DNA from: Luscinia megarhynchos
Taxonomy: Eukaryota; Chordata; Aves; Passeriformes; Turdidae
Direction of reading: 5' to 3'
Length of the DNA: 64,000 bases
Assembly: GCA_034336665.1 (NCBI GenBank)
Contig: JAPFBE010000002.1
Span: 32,219,406 to 32,283,405 of the forward strand
Of the stretch, positions 54,440 to 64,000 are shown one piece after another (position 1 is the first letter of the stretch; the number at the start of each line of letters is the position of its first letter). The notes beneath the pieces were generated by a model. The model ran no database searches and was not told the DNA's origin. It worked only from the letters and a program-made list of their open reading frames with translations. The position numbers were made by a program, and so were the translations under genes.

Positions 54440-55020
54440 TGTCAGAGCTCCACACTAAAAGGCAGCACACTCATCTGTCAAGCACCACTGCACTCCCAGT
54501 TCTCCATCATCTGTCAACTTGCTGAACCTGCACTTGCCCCATTGTCCAGGGCATTGAAGGAGGTGCTAAACAGGATCAGACACGAAATTGTGCCCTGGGG
54601 CACTTTAGTGACAGGCATCCAGCTGAGCTAATCTCTGGAGACCAGCAGTTCAGCCAGTTTTCAAACCACATCACTATTATTTCATTAGAACTGATTTCTT
54701 CAGTAGGACAGTGGTTAAGTCCATATAAGAGCTGAGCTCAAATGATTTCCATTGATGTCCCCTGATTCTTCCAGTCTTCCTGTTTTTGGAAGGCTATTAC
54801 ATCAGTCAGTTGCTATTTTCTCACCATCCATGGTGACTAATCCAGATCACCAATTTCCCCTTAGAAGTAGTTTCCAGAAGGATTTTCTCTATCACCTTTC
54901 CAGGGAACAGGGCAAAGCTGACTTTATTCAGATCTTCCTTGTGGTTCATCTTGAAGTGATATTTTCTTTCCTCCAGCCCTCAGGAATCTCTCCTGGTTGT
55001 CATGACCTTTCAGAGATGAT
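54440..55020 (-). mobile_element. Old CR1 LINE RT fragment (antisense)
   Basis: Plus-strand landmarks are CTCCATCATCTGTCAACTTG (54500), GTCCAGGGCATTGAAGGAGG, AGTTCAGCCAGTTTTCAAAC (54646) and CCATGGTGACTAATCCAGAT with AGAAGTAGTTTCCAGAAGGA. These are the antisense of successive CR1 RT blocks. The copy covers about the same RT segment as the 40.0-40.8 kb fragment but is more diverged. A 141-codon frame on the plus strand at 54206-54631 runs through it and is not a gene. Confidence 0.7.
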
Positions 55021-57404
55021 CTAGAGTGGACTAACAATCTACATGTTGAATACATAGATAGAAACACTGGATAATAACATATAGAATACAGATTCTCTCA
55101 TTCCCCTAAATTTTGACAGCAATGTCAGTTGAGTAAATTAAACTCTACAAACCCTTTTATCTTTAGTGAGATTAATATGAACAAGAACAGTTGTGTTTCT
55201 TCATGTTTCAAAACCTCTAGCATGCTACAGGCACTGTAAGAAATGACGAATGAGAGAAATAAATATTTCCACCACATCTGTAGAGCAGTTTACAGATTTA
55301 TACCCTGCTCTCTTTTTAACATTCATAAGTTTCTTTTTCTCTGAAAAACAAAAATCCTATATTCTTTTGATACTAATAAAAGGAGGAAACTACCTGGAAG
55401 CTATTTTTTCTTGAAAGCATTCATTTGACTTTTTCTGAATTAAAGTCAGCATATATTTTATTAGTATATATAGCTGTGTAAACTGAAGGACACAGTTATC
55501 CAGATAGGCATTTCAAAATACATCTTACCTGTAAAGCAAAGACAAAAACCTGTATGCAGATCTTGGCAATGCATATTAAATATATATACTAATATTTGAA
55601 GATATAAATATATATTTTATTTATTTTTATACTTGGATATATACATGCATGTCTAAAAAGAGAAAAAAGAGGTTTTACACACCCCATTAAAAAAAGAAAA
55701 ATATCTACAAACTGCTGAGATAATTGTTCCCATTGCCTAGGGGCAATGAAAGTTCTGAATGGACTTTGGTAGGAAGTTTTACAAGCATGAAAAATGTTTG
55801 CATTTACCTTAAAATGCAATACTCTCTGTGTGCAAAGTAGTAAGAGCCTTAAAAACTTGCCCATGGGTAGATAAATATAGCCATTTCTGCTTAGGAATTA
55901 CCTTTCTGTTTGTGAATTTTTTAAAAATAGCTTAAATAAATATCAGTGTGCTCTGCTTCTCATAGGAACAGATCATTTATAAACTAATGTGCAGGAAATT
56001 CTTGGGCATCCAATAATTTATTTTAAAAACATTACAGTGCTCATTTCTTCCCCTCCTATTTGTGTTTACTCTAGCTGTTTTAGGCAAGGAAAATATAAAA
56101 AAATATACTACCATTAAGCTGTGCTTCTGGGGTGTCCATTGGCAGCAATGTCACCCCTTCTCAACATATTTAGAAACTGTAACATGAAAAAGAGAAAGAG
56201 ATTCTGCCTTAAAACAGTGTCTTGCAAATGCCACAGGCTGATATTTGACTGCAGTTTGTTAGCTCATATACTGCTCCTTTCTCATCCTTGCAGAACACAA
56301 AAAGGTGACATAAAGAGTGGTTTGTCTACAGGAACCTGTTCCCACCACAAGAAAGAGAGTTCAGTATTATCTTATTCTCAAAGTCGTGATCTGTAAGAAT
56401 CACAAGCAGGGGGCATTTATCTGGAAAACAGAGGAATTTTTACAGACACACATGTACAGATGTACAAATGTACAGATGCTCACAGATGGGTAATTACAGC
56501 CCCATGATTCTGCTTCAGTTTGGTGTGATGTTCATAAACCAAGGGCAAGTGACAACATTCTCTCACAACATGCAAAAAACTGAAAACATTGAGGAGAAAA
56601 TACTGGAAGCAGCCCTGCTGATCTTCCAACAAGTTGCCATAAAATTCATTTTAAAAAAATTTAAAAAAGAAAACCAAATCAATCTTCCATGGAATTGAGT
56701 TAAAAGCAGATTAGAAATGAATATTCCTGATTGATGGAGTTCTGCAAAACTGCTGTTTTCAAACCAGCAGTAGAACCTCTTCTTTTTAATAAGCACAATT
56801 GGCTTGGAGTGCTTTGTCAATGTGACAAACCTTTTCCACCACAAGTGAAGCATTTATTCAAATGCTAATGAAAGTGAATGTAATTTGTAGTAGTGCTGAA
56901 TCAACTTTTCAAGACTGTAATTTGTGTTTCTATAAAACTCTGATTCTTTCATAATGAAATATATTTGAATAGGGTTTTGAGACTAAACAAATTGATACAC
57001 TTTTTCTTCCCCCATCAATTCAAAAGCATTTTGATTTCTTTATGCAAGGCAAGTCTAATAATACTGAGCAGCTTTTTATATTTACATACTTTCTTCAAAT
57101 GGAGAACAGACTTTAAATATTAATTAAAATTATCTACAGCTCTCATATTAAGCCATTGTTATCAAATAGCATAATTTTAATATCCAAATTAATTGCTCCT
57201 ATTACTCTGCTAATGTAGATTCATCTCTTATTTACCACAACTTACCACGGCTTCTGGATCATAACTTTCAGTGATGTAATATTCTTCCTATAATCACTAG
57301 CAGGCAGTGATTCTCTTATTTTCATTCCTCCATGGCACTCCAAAACCTATACAAGAACATAAAATTATATTGAAAATTATGTTGCTGTTTATTATATAAT
57401 CACT
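55021..57404. other. Intergenic, AT-rich, no recognisable gene
   Basis: AT-rich sequence, including short TATA-rich patches at 55560-55630. No gene or named repeat recognised. Confidence 0.55.
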
Positions 57405-57565
57405 GTCAGGTCTCAAACTGGAGTACTGGATTCAGTGCTGGTCTTCCCAACTCAGATGATGCATAACTGCAGTGAATGAAATGGATCCAGAGCTGGGGTT
57501 ATACATTTTTTCCATTTGAGGAGCAGAGATAAATCCAAAGCTGTCAGGTTAAGATGCAGAATGAC
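57405..57565 (+). mobile_element. Short CR1 LINE fragment
   Basis: It contains CAAACTGGAGTACTGGATTC then AGTGCTGGTCTTCCCAACTC, and further on GATCCAGAGCTGGGGTTATA. This matches the order of the CR1 'LEYCVQFWAP ... ELGLF' region on the plus strand, with internal deletions. It is short and diverged. Confidence 0.5.
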
Positions 57566-60500
57566 AGAGCTACTCAGAAAAGAAAAAAGTCCCTTTTATA
57601 CAAAGGACATTTAGTGAAACTGAGACACTAATAAATTGGTTGTGCAAAGCCATCAACATACCAAACTGCTAAATGCATAAATATGCAATGAGAACATCAA
57701 TTTTTACATTATAGAAAGTAAAAGTTGCAAGCATATGACTTTGTATGAGCCATAAAACTCAACGTTGAGTTACAGGCAGGTCATTTCATACCTGCTGCTG
57801 TAAGTGTTCTTTTATTCTTCTTTTAAAACACTCAGCTACAGAATAATGGACAGAATAGGTCTATTTAGTACAATTCATTACTACCTAGACCTGCAGCTGA
57901 ATTTGTCCATTCAAACAGGGTATTTGTGAGTCAGATAAATTTAAAATTATCTCGAGCATGATGTTGACCAAGGTTTTAAAAAGGACAAAGTCTCCAGATA
58001 TAGGTATCTGATATGCTATCTGCTATAGACACTACTTTAGCCAAGCATGAAGCCTGACAAAATATTTCTATCCTCAACAGCACAGAAATATTATCATCTG
58101 GGAAGCAGCATTAGCAAGAATACAGCACAACATTCAGATAAAACATGCAGTGTGTATTTTCCATATGGTTTATGTGACAACACATCTTTGTATAGTAACT
58201 AATTGCTATTAGGCTGCACAAAATATTACTGCTGGAAAAGAATTTGCAATACATTCAGGGCAGGTTTCAAAAAAGATGGAATTTTCAGAGTACAAAATGC
58301 AATACAGTAACAAAGAGCAGCGAGATACTGGTTAATGGGAGAGTCTACATGAAACCTGCACCAGTGCCACTAGCTGCAGCATTCCATCCATCTCCTGCCC
58401 TGTGCAGTGATATGAATGAGGGCAAAGAACAAGCAGGAAATAAAGAACATCTAAAAAGCTGAAATAAGGTGGGTTTTTTTTCCCATTGAATACATTGGAA
58501 TAGTAACACCTTCACTGTCATGATCTAACCAGTTGAAAAAAACTGAACACAACCTGCCCAGTAAATGCTCTTAGAAGTTATAATGAAAACTAATTATGAT
58601 TGCAGGGCACTATTAAAAAAACCCCAACAATCTGAAAGCACAAGATAAATATATTAAAATAATTATAGAAGTATGAAAGGGTGAGGAAGACAGAAATCAT
58701 TTTGTCCCATGAGTCTTCCTAAAAGTAGAACATATCTGCAGCTAACATCTACCAGTGGATGTGGTTGATGGAAACAAAACCTTGTCAAAAAACCAAGAAA
58801 ACAAGCAAATAAAATGCCATGAGATAACTTCGCCATGTTCCTGAGTATAAAGCAGCAGCTGATGTGTTAATTATCAGCTGTATAGCTACACTGAGATTAA
58901 GTGGAGAGTAAAAAGGATCTCACAGGAGTAAGGAATAGCTCTTGACTTTGCAGAACTTATATATATATATATATATATACACATGAGCAGTCATTTGTAA
59001 AATCAGATTTGGAGGGAGCAGACACAAGGCCTCTGCTACAAAATCCATGTTGTGGGTTAACACATATTAAAATGTACATGTACCCATATGTGGCCTCATC
59101 TTCAGATAAACTAGATGCAAACAAAACACTAAATTTTGGCAAATACAGGCTTGGGGGGTTATTTTAAAATACATTTAAAAGTCCATTATTTCAGTGATAA
59201 AACTGGGGACAAAAACATTCTCTGGTATACGCACATATGCCAATCTATATCAGGCAGAGATCTGAGCTGGGAGGCTTTGTTCATTTCCTACTTTACTTTA
59301 GGCTTTCAGACACAGTAAACTAAGTACTAAAGACAGAAAGGAAGAAACTTATGAGCATAATTCCTAATTACAGTCTTATTCCCTGTTTCAAATTACAAAA
59401 GTAAAATTGGAACACAGCCAAAAGCTGTGGCTTTGGAGCTTAATTTTCAAAGGAAACAAGCAGACAGCAATACACTATATATTCACCATTCTGATGAAAA
59501 ATAGGACAAGGCTTCTGTGTGAAAGAGACTCAACAAGCATAGCACACCAATTGATACTTCTCTCCTCACAGAGTTGGGCAGAACAATTATTGGTGGAGGA
59601 CAAGCCAATTTCACTAAATGTTTGCAAAACTACTCAAAAATATTCATCTCAGTGATCTAAATCTCCTTAGAACAAAACATTTTGTGTAAAACACTGTGTG
59701 ATTCATCACAAACCATGATTGCTGATAACTGGAAATGGTGAAAGGAACATTTCCCTGTTTCAAGATTGTCTATAAACTATTCCATGCAACACAGCCCCCA
59801 CCTTACTCCATGAGCTTATCTTGCTTTGAGACCTAACCAACTTGCACTTTTACTCCTAACCTCTCTCCAACCCCCCAACCCTCTTCCATTCAATACCTAA
59901 GGTGCCATTCAGTAAGTTCAACCCTTAAAATGGACACACAAGCAATGTTCTGTGGTTCTGCTATTTCTTTCATCTGGCCTTGCAATTTTTCAAAAGAAGC
60001 CTCCCAAGATGGTCAGTATCTTCAGAAGCTGCTAAAAAAGCCTATTCATTCTATTTCTGCCAATATTCTAGATTTCCTGAAAAGTTGGGAGAGAAGGGGG
60101 AAGGAAAAGGAAAGGAAAAAGAGGTGCAAGAAACAAGCCAATACTACTTCCTCCAGGTGCAGAAAAGTCAGCTTTAATTTAGAAGCATCAAACTTTGGAA
60201 AAAATTTGACATGATTTTAATAATTTGATACGTTAACCTTCTTTTTAAAACTGTAGTTTAAAAGACAAATTTCAACATCTACCCTGTTTCACAAATTCAG
60301 AATAGCATTAAAAAACCTACTGAGAAAACAGGCCATAAAGGAATGCTCTGGGACAGCAGCTTTAGTACAACTACCAGTTTTCCTTAGAAGCATAAAACCA
60401 GAAAAACTCCTAAATGTAGCAGCACACAATTTGCACTATTTAAGTAACACAGGTACACTGTAACAAATTACATAATTTTGAGTAAAAGCTGATATATGGT

Positions 60501-61084
60501 ATTTCTCTAATAGAAGAAAATTAAAATGTGTTTAAAAAAAACCACCCTGCTTAAATTTAGCAAATTTAGTAAAACCCACCCTGTACGCTTTTCTAAAACA
60601 AACAATGAGTAATAAATCAGCATTATCTAATTACAGAGAAACACAATTCAATGAAGGAAAACATACCTTTTACTGTGAGCCTTTTCCATCTCCATGATTC
60701 CTGGATCTCAGAAGTCCTCCTCGTTCAATGTCACTGAAAGACACATCCTCCTCAGGTAACACACAGCAGTGTTTGCTGGGGTTGAGTGTTGGACATTGCA
60801 CCATGCAGTTATTTAATAATAACCTGCAACCATTCTTTTGTGGTTCTAAGAGATCAACAGTAAAGCTCACATGCTTAAGTAAGGATTTACCACTAAATCA
60901 TCCAAATGTTTTAATTCTGTAGAGGATTGATAAAGGAGAGGAGAAATGCATGGATACCAGCTGTACATCAAAGCTGTCAAATGCAACATACACAATCAGA
61001 AATGGACACTCAGCTGTCAGTATCCCAAAGAATGCCATGCAGTGACCTGCACTATTACCAAAATCACTGTGACTCCTGGATTGG
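57566..61084. other. Intergenic downstream of MTRR, no recognisable gene
   Basis: Contains the (TA)11 run at 58.96 kb and a purine-rich patch at 60088-60125. The frame at 59930-60214 is driven by lysine-rich low complexity. Confidence 0.55.
58958..58979. repeat. (TA)11 microsatellite
   Basis: An uninterrupted TA dinucleotide run, ending TATAC ACATG. Confidence 0.95.
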
Positions 61085-61166
61085 ACATGTAAGTGACATA
61101 AAAAGTGATATTACATGTAAGTGACATGAAAAGTGATATTTCATGTAAGCGACATGAAAATTAATA
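61085..61166 (+). repeat. 28-bp minisatellite, three copies
   Basis: Units start ACATGTAAGTGACAT. Copy 1 is at 61085-61112, copy 2 at 61113-61140, and copy 3 at 61141-61166 (slightly diverged and 2 bp short). Copies 1 and 2 differ at one position. Copy 3 has further changes, such as GCGAC for GTGAC. Confidence 0.95.
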
Positions 61167-62007
61167 CCTGCAAGAGATATGGGGAAAACAAGCTAGCAGC
61201 CAGAAAAATCATTGCTTTTCCTGTAATCTCCAAGCACTTTTGAGCCTAAGTCCTAGCTGAGAACTGGCATGATGTAAGTGCTTTTTGCCAAAGAAACCCC
61301 AGCCAAGGTAGCTAAAGATTTATCTTTACTGTTCCAATACTAGTAGATTTTTCTTTCATTAATAGTTTTCAAAAAATATGTAAATTGATTCACTGATTCA
61401 AAATGTCATTTGCATTTCCATAAAAGTTTAAAAATCGGAGTACTTTTGGAAAATAAGCATTTCTGTTCTCCTTTATGTGCTAAAGACTAAAAAACACAGT
61501 TTGCAATTACTGTAAGCCACCTCTCTCTATGGAGTTTTTCCTGTAGAGATTACTTGACAGAGATTGATATAACCACTCTGCTGAAGGACTGCACAAAATT
61601 TTAGTTGATGTCTTCCAAGGTTACTTAAATAATCATTTGCAGAGGTTATATCATAACCTTATTTCCAAGCACTTTACTGGAACATTTCTCCTTTAAAACA
61701 CATGATTTTATTCTAAATGATCATCCTAATTTTTCCATTTTCAAAAAAATTTACTTACCAGTTAACTAATAATCACTAGAAAATAACAAAAGCTGCAGTA
61801 AATTATGTGGTTCTGATTTTGTGTAAGTCAAAACAACAACTCCCCCCATGAAATAAGTAATGAAGTATCTAAAATATTCACTTGTACTTTTTATCTTTAA
61901 AGACCTAAGCATGACTTGGAATCGAGGAGACAACATGAATGTTTAGAAGTTAGAAAAAGCAGAGGGAAGAGAGCAGGGCTCTGAAGAGAAAAGCATGAAT
62001 GACTTAC

Positions 62008-62013
62008 TTTATT
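62008..62013 (-). terminator. Alternative downstream poly(A) signal AATAAA
   Basis: A second AATAAA on the minus strand lies about 80 nt beyond the first. It could give a slightly longer MTRR 3' UTR. There is no evidence beyond the hexamer itself. Confidence 0.3.
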
Positions 62014-62067
62014 TTCCACCCATTTGTGCTCCAAACATCCCTTGTTAGAAAGATAACCAGACACTTC

Positions 62068-62922
62068 AATAATTTGCTATCAAACAACTTTATTTTGCAG
62101 TGGGTGGCCATACATAAAGGGCAACTATTTCAAAACACCATATTTTCTATGTCTTCAATTTAAGAAGATTAATTTAGTAATCTGAGAAAATATTTGCCAA
62201 GCAATATTGTTCCATCAACCAAATTCAACACAACTGATGTGTGCGCTCATAAATTAAATCACAAAACATTTCAGAGATGGGAATGAAAACAATTTCAAAA
62301 GGAGTTACACAGGAAGATCTAAAAAGCATTAGAATAGTGTATTGAAAATGATGTAATGATGTGACGAATTTAAAGAAAACTTTGGAGTTGAAATTTTCAG
62401 AAACCTTTCTGTGCAACACTGTGGACATTCATTCCTTTCGGCAGTTACTGTCATTGTGCAAGAAGAAAAAATATAAGTAGTCTCAGGAAGTATCTAGGAA
62501 GTGTTCAAGCAAATCTTGGCAAGTCAGTAATGTATTTCATGATGCACAGATCAGTGTGTAACTTCTTTACTCTGTAGCTTCTTTATGTATGTATTATAAG
62601 GAAAAGGTACATGATGTAATGTCAACATACAATTATGCTTGTACAAGTGCAGAAGTTTTTAGTTTATACAGCAACTCAATCTTAAGACGAGAAAATCAAG
62701 GCACTGAGACAGTCCATTATGAAACATCTGTAAAAAATACACTTCAAAGGCCAGCCTGGTTTGTTGTCATTTAAAAGGTTTCATGTTCCTGTTGGAAAGG
62801 TCAATAGAGAAAGTTAACCTTTGTGAGATTACTGACAGAAGTTTTGGCAGCAACTTTTAGTCAATAACATATGTGTAAAAGGAAGTATTTTGTATTACAA
62901 AGATACAGGAAAAGCTAAACAT
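62068..62922 (-). other. MTRR: MTRR 3' UTR (predicted)
   Basis: This stretch follows the MTRR stop codon on the minus strand. Reading downstream, the first canonical AATAAA is at 62089-62094, about 830 nt after the stop. It is followed by a GT/T-rich stretch (minus-strand reading TGTCTGGTTATCTTTCT, roughly 62048-62065) suited to a downstream processing element. The 3' end is therefore placed near 62068; the exact cleavage site is inferred. No open frame of note continues through it. Confidence 0.55.
62089..62094 (-). terminator. Candidate MTRR poly(A) signal AATAAA (proximal)
   Basis: The plus strand reads TTTATT, which is AATAAA on the coding strand of MTRR. It is the first such hexamer after the stop codon and has a GT-rich element 25-45 nt further on. 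Cleavage would fall roughly at 62065-62078. Confidence 0.55.
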
Positions 62923-63067
62923 TTAGCTCCAAACATCCTGCAAATATCGTTTTGTTTCTCGAAGCATGGCCAGGACTTTCATTGCTTCCAATTTGTCAGC
63001 TTCCATTTCCATGCTTAAAATGTCTACTACAGCATCACTTACATCATCAGCCATGTGCTTCTTATCT
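62923..63067 (-). CDS. MTRR: MTRR terminal coding exon (C-terminal end of methionine synthase reductase)
   Basis: The exon encodes 47 residues and a TAA stop. The first complete codons read DKKHMADDV and the last read [13 protein letters not shown] is a diflavin (FMN/FAD) NADPH oxidoreductase that reductively reactivates cob(II)alamin methionine synthase. Its C-terminal end carries the last part of the NADPH/FAD module (CGD-K-N/H-MA-DV, then KLEAMK-LA-L then KRYLQD-WS), and this exon matches that pattern. The penultimate Trp is conserved; in this family it stacks on the FAD ring. A consensus acceptor lies immediately upstream on the minus strand: a pyrimidine-rich tract ending TTTTTCAG at 63068-63070. 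The exon opens with one base that completes a split codon, presumably Gly of CGD, so the upstream intron is phase 2. Cytochrome P450 reductase also ends RYxxDVWS, but the KLEAMK-LA-L block favours MTRR. The rest of the gene lies beyond 64000. Confidence 0.9.
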
Positions 63068-64000
63068 CTGAAAAATAAAAAAACAGAGGAGGAAAAGCAT
63101 AATAGCCTCAGAGGCAGGACAATATAGGAAAGAAGCATTAAAAAAATCCCAAACAACAATATAGCTTTTATATTGTACAGAATGGTTCTCAGTTTTCCTG
63201 CAGCTGAGCATTAACATTAACTAAGGTTTCTCTCAATCAAACACTACATAGTTTTCAGCATGCAGTATTCATAAGTAAAAAACCTTGCAACTCTAGCTGA
63301 GCTGTCAGAGAATAATTGGTTTCTCCAAGAAAGAACTGGACCTGCTGAATGAGTTTTGATTCTTATATCACTACATGGTTCCAATATTAAATTTAAAAAA
63401 CAGCAAAAATTGCTACCAAACCACTCGCTTATTAATAATGCTATTTTTAACACAAATAGCTTACACCTGCAGGAGAACACATTAACCTTGGGCCCTATAT
63501 TAAAACAGTTTGTCCATTTATCAACCAACTTTCTAAAACTCTTGAACCCACAGGTACATTAGCATCCACAAACAAAACCTCCCACTGTAAAATTTATTAG
63601 TATGATAAAGCTTTAGCATTCTGGAGAACCCAGACCTGGAACACAGTAGAAGACTGATATTGTCTCACAGATGAGCAGTTTCTCATCACATCTATTCATG
63701 TATCTCATTTTCTAAGGAGAAATCTATTGACTTGAAATATCCTATTATTTACTTGAATACTGAACAAAAAAATAAAAAAGGAAAAGAAATAATAAGCGGT
63801 TAAAACAATGAGTGGAACTGTGTGATTCCAAGCTGTATTTCAATATTATACTGGAAAACAGTGGGCACAGGGATGACAGTCTAGCTGTCCAGGAAGGATT
63901 TTTCAGCACTGTATTGGTCCTTTCTTTCAGACAGCTGTAAATCTTTCTAAAGACTCAAACTTCTGCTACTCTCTTTCTGAACAGCCCATTTCCACTCTAC
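63068..64000 (-). other. MTRR: 3' part of the last intron of MTRR
   Basis: This is AT-rich sequence upstream of the MTRR terminal exon on its coding strand. It ends with a pyrimidine-rich tract and AG acceptor at 63068-63070. I see no further MTRR exon before the window edge. The small antiparallel frame at 63244-63528 has no flavoreductase resemblance. Confidence 0.7.

Noticed and set aside
54206..54631. 141-codon plus-strand open frame
   Set aside because: Its second half runs antisense through a CR1 RT fragment, so it is a shadow of a repeat.
1..62067. Search for an undescribed multi-gene system, CRISPR array, tRNA cluster or viral gene set
   Set aside because: No regularly spaced repeats, conserved domains, clustered long frames or cloverleaf RNAs were seen. 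The sequence behaves as a vertebrate gene desert with decayed CR1 and LTR copies.
62028..62938. A 13-bp word (GCTCCAAACATCC) shared between the end of the MTRR coding exon (62926-62938) and 62028-62040
   Set aside because: No similarity extends beyond 13 bp, so it is most likely coincidence and not a duplication.
63244..63528. 94-codon minus-strand frame upstream of the MTRR last exon
   Set aside because: It resembles no flavoreductase exon and lacks convincing splice sites, so it is treated as intron.

Overview
The window looks like AT-rich vertebrate DNA, almost certainly from a bird. The main evidence is a set of CR1-type LINE fragments and LTRs in the style of avian endogenous retroviruses, with no bacterial-style coding density. 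The only protein-coding sequence I can support is the last exon of MTRR (methionine synthase reductase). It lies on the minus strand at 62923-63067, with its 3' UTR running to about 62.07 kb and part of the preceding intron filling 63068-64000. In mammals the interval downstream of MTRR is gene-poor and leads towards TAS2R1/SEMA5A, so most of this window is probably that gene desert. The synteny is inference from known gene order, not something the sequence shows.

Layout: 1-14.5 kb is unique AT-rich intergenic sequence. At 14.56 kb there is a TA/TG microsatellite. At 15.34-15.87 kb there is an ERVL-like LTR on the minus strand. Old CR1 pieces lie at 18.56-18.94 (-), 20.93-21.53 (+) and 22.48-22.65 kb (+). 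Long unique stretches follow to 33 kb, where a candidate solo LTR (33.05-33.83 kb, +) has a TATA box, a poly(A) signal and a possible 6-bp flanking duplication. The clearest CR1 copy is at 39.05-40.02 kb (+), directly abutted by an antisense CR1 reverse-transcriptase fragment (40.04-40.80 kb, -). More CR1 fragments occur at 43.7-43.9, 44.1-44.7, 49.2-50.3, 54.4-55.0 (all -) and 57.4-57.6 kb (+). The 49.2-50.3 kb copy appears to be interrupted by the 3' end of an ERVL-like LTR. A three-copy 28-bp minisatellite sits at 61.08-61.17 kb.

The remaining open reading frames are short (up to 155 codons). None shows a recognisable domain or splice context, and several run through repeats, so I treat them as chance frames. 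I found no CRISPR array, operon, tRNA, rRNA or new multi-gene system. Repeat family assignments come from remembered features of avian CR1 and LTR consensus sequences, so edges are approximate, typically within 10-50 bp.
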